A DNA stretch of 64,000 nt. Source: Prinia subflava. Its lineage: Eukaryota; Chordata; Aves; Passeriformes; Cisticolidae. A program made the position numbers and the translations under genes. Under the pieces are notes generated by a model. It saw nothing but the letters and a program-made list of their open reading frames with translations. It made no database searches and was not told the DNA's origin. This document shows, piece after piece, positions 61,815 to 64,000 of the stretch. The DNA lies in contig NC_086283.1 of the NCBI RefSeq assembly GCF_021018805.1, positions 60,041,803 to 60,105,802 on the forward strand. The letters are read 5' to 3'. Position 1 is the first letter of the stretch; the number at the start of each line of letters is the position of its first letter.

Positions 61815-63247
61815 CCCATCCTCTCAGCCTTCTCTGTAGTTGTGCTGTAAATTGCAGAGTGTCCTCCCCTGATGGTGCAGTGGTGGGACTGGGTGACAGC
61901 CCTGGAGGCAAAGCCAGAATTGTGCTTCCAGTGCCCAGGAAAATCAGCAGCCAGTGGTTGGGTGTGTTTTGGTTCAGTTTCTGCCCTGTGTGTGGCTGGC
62001 ACTGCCAGGCTCGCTGAGGGCTCCCTCCTCCCTTCCCACACACCTGGGGCCATACAGGCCCTCTGCATGCCTGTACCAGGAGCTTCAGGGAGTGGTTAAT
62101 TCCCCTCCCCACCTTTTGTGGTCAAAGGGTGAGCCCTGCTGAGGCCAGGGTGCCATCTGATTTCATCCCTCCTGCTGTTCATACAGCCTTGCACTTGGTG
62201 CTCTGGGGTTAAACTTCATTCCTGAGGGTTACTTGAATGAGATGATTGTCCTGGACCTTAAAGGGGCGTAAAGTAACTGCTGCAAGGAGAGGATGCTAAC
62301 CAGCTGTGCAGCTGCTTCCCCTGGCAGCATTCAGTGCCAATATTAGCAAATACCACCAGTTTGTCTTTCTCTTGTTAAGGACATGGTGAGTTTTAGGGTT
62401 AGGTTTTTGGGAAGATAGAAAGTCTGAATCTCGGTAATTTATTTTAGTTTTAGAAGGTGGAGTCAGATTGTTGTGAAAGCAGTGTGATTGGTTCACAGTA
62501 TACTTGGGAAGAGAAGGTGCTGATGTCTTAGAGGAGGTGACTATGCTGCTCACCAATATATTGGTAAAGACTGGAAGCTGCCTTAGGGAAGGAGAGGGCA
62601 TGAATGAAGAGCAGGCCTCATTTGTATCCAACTATCTCTTACTTTGTTGCCCTTTTTCCAGTTGAATAGCCAAACTCTAAGGCTAGGACTACAGCCGGGG
62701 GTTACTAAAGTAGAGGTAGCCCTATTTCAGGCCTATTTTTAATTAGGAACACTGATCAGTGTCAGACCTGGGCTAAAATAGCTCACAATGAGTGAACTAT
62801 TTCTTCTTTGAAAGGGAATACCATGGGGAAATGTAAGAAAGGACTGGCATATCTGTGAAATTTATCTTCTCTGTTGTGCTGAAAATTTCCCTATATCTGT
62901 CCCCGACAATCTTCAAAAATGCAGTTCTAAGCCTTGGTAGTAGCCTCTAACCTAACTTCTTGTCTTTCGAGTTCTTGGCATGTTCTTAGTGCTTCTGTGC
63001 AGGCACACAAAGACATGTTTGTGGGCCAAGGACGAATCAAAATGAGTGAAATGTTCCTAGTTGTACATTTCTGCAAAAAGTCAGATGATCCCCTGATTTT
63101 GTTGAGTGAAGCACATGTAAGTAGGAGTCACAGGAATTTTCTCTCTCTTAAGTCCTCATTGTCACAGATTTGTCTTATCTATGCGAGTCTCAACAACAGA
63201 GGACAGATGTACATTCTGAAAATTCACCAAAGACTTATCACAAGGCA
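61815..63247. other. Unique DNA, GC-richer at the left
   Basis: No gene recognised. 61815-62340 is relatively GC-rich, with open frames on both strands that match no family. TTAGGGTTAGG occurs near 62395-62405 but is under two telomere units. The rest is ordinary. Confidence 0.45.
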
Positions 63248-63296
63248 TGTGTCTGTGTTTGTCTGTGTTTGTCTGTGTGTCTGTGTCTTTGTGTCT
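63248..63296. repeat. GTCTGTGTTT microsatellite
   Basis: Two exact GTCTGTGTTT units at 63251-63270, then GTCTGTGTGTCTGTGTC. It gives a Val/Cys-rich stretch in the overlapping open frame. Confidence 0.9.
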
Positions 63297-63737
63297 AAGT
63301 ATAACCATGTAAAAAGCAGTGACTTGTTTAAAGGCCTGGAAGGCCCTGCCATCTGGATTTCCAAAAGTTGGACGAACGAGGAAGGGAAAAAAATAGAAGC
63401 ATCAAGCACTCTGCAATTGTTATATTGAATTCTCAGATGGAAAAAAGACAGCTGGGACAAGGTGATGTTTCATAGAAAAAAAAGTGCTATAACTTGCCTT
63501 TTGCTGCTCTGTGTCACTTTATGAGAAATCAGTAAAATATTTACAGGTATAGCTGGTTAGGTATGTAGATAAAGAGCCAGACACTGCCCATCAATGCCTA
63601 GCGAAAAGACAAGAGATAATGCACACAAAGTAAAATAAAGGAAATTTTACTTAAACACAATTACTATTTTTTGTGGTGTAAAGGTAATTCATGACAAGAT
63701 TCTTCATTCTAGGAAACATTAAAAAACCTGAGTGGAA
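63297..63737. other. Unique AT-rich DNA
   Basis: Nothing recognised. Confidence 0.5.
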
Positions 63738-63834
63738 GCAGGTTTGGACAACCTGCTTGACGCTATTTTGAGCAGAGAACTGAACTAGGTAATTTCTAGA
63801 GGTGCTTCCAATCACAGCCATTCTGTCATTCTGG
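63738..63834 (+). mobile_element. Short CR1 3' end
   Basis: GGACAACCTGCTTGA, then GAACTAGGTAATTTCTAGAGG, then TGCTTCCAATCACAGCC and the terminus ATTCTGTCATTCTG form the ordered CR1 3'-UTR pattern on the plus strand. About 100 bp remain. Confidence 0.8.
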
Positions 63835-64000
63835 GAAAATCATTTTTCATACAGAATAACTTTTATGATTTTAGATTAACCACAGTAATAAAAAGAACAG
63901 TAAACTGCTGAGGGAACTGAGAGCCTTAGAAACTTAAAAATCTTTGATTGAGATTTTAAGACCAATGTGTCAGAAGTCTGTCTTGGGACCTCACCATAGA
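63835..64000. other. AT-rich unique DNA to window end
   Basis: Nothing recognised. Confidence 0.5.

Noticed and set aside
62395..62405. Interstitial telomeric repeat (TTAGGGTTAGG)
   Set aside because: Fewer than two units, expected by chance.
62934..63428. 164-codon plus-strand open frame
   Set aside because: It passes straight through a GTCTGTGTTT microsatellite (Val/Cys run) and matches no family.

Overview
The window looks like 64 kb of avian nuclear DNA, most likely from a passerine, lying in a gene-poor intergenic stretch or a very long intron. The evidence is AT-rich, CpG-poor sequence; several degenerate CR1 LINE fragments with the usual CR1 3' terminus; two solo LTRs whose sequence I recognise from songbird endogenous retroviruses; and an old MIR-type SINE. 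I found no protein-coding exon, tRNA, rRNA, CRISPR array or bacterial-type operon that I can defend. The open frames present are short, match no family I know, and are what chance gives in six frames over 64 kb, or come from LINE/LTR sequence or a palindrome.

Layout. 1-1.1 kb: pyrimidine-rich start, then a GC-rich foldback (about 611-894) and a cluster of small GC hairpins (about 939-1075). 1.1-16.4 kb: unique AT-rich DNA with a G/T-rich low-complexity tract (4522-4690), a 25-bp duplication (8254-8303), an almost perfect 40-bp palindrome (8680-8719), an A/C-rich tract and a T-run. 16.4-17.1 kb: two CR1 3' ends placed head-to-head. 17.47-17.62 kb: a second G/T-rich tract with quadruplex potential. 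21.66-23.32 kb: a 1-kb minus-strand CR1 directly followed by a 599-bp solo LTR. 24.69 kb: an AT-rich 21-bp stem-loop. 26.2 kb: a CR1 scrap. 28.06-29.44 kb: the longest CR1, plus strand, with a decayed reverse-transcriptase reading frame. 32.6 kb: MIR-like SINE. 35.2 kb: a minisatellite of three 58-bp units. 44.8 kb: CAA/CAAA microsatellite. 46.7 kb: a 98-bp tandem duplication. 47.15-47.47 kb: a probable ancient CR1. 57.6 kb: 7-bp repeats plus a poly(A) run. 61.08-61.81 kb: a second solo LTR of 736 bp with perfect 8-bp terminal inverted repeats. 63.7 kb: a short CR1 3' end.

No genes work together here. What can be read is the history of retrotransposon insertion (old CR1 and MIR, then younger LTRs) and some structured or duplicated non-coding segments. 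I did not find an undescribed functional system. The most unusual items are the 611-894 foldback, the 8680-8719 palindrome with AGAACA/TGTTCT at its centre, and the 58-bp minisatellite. Family names come from recognition by eye, without a database search.
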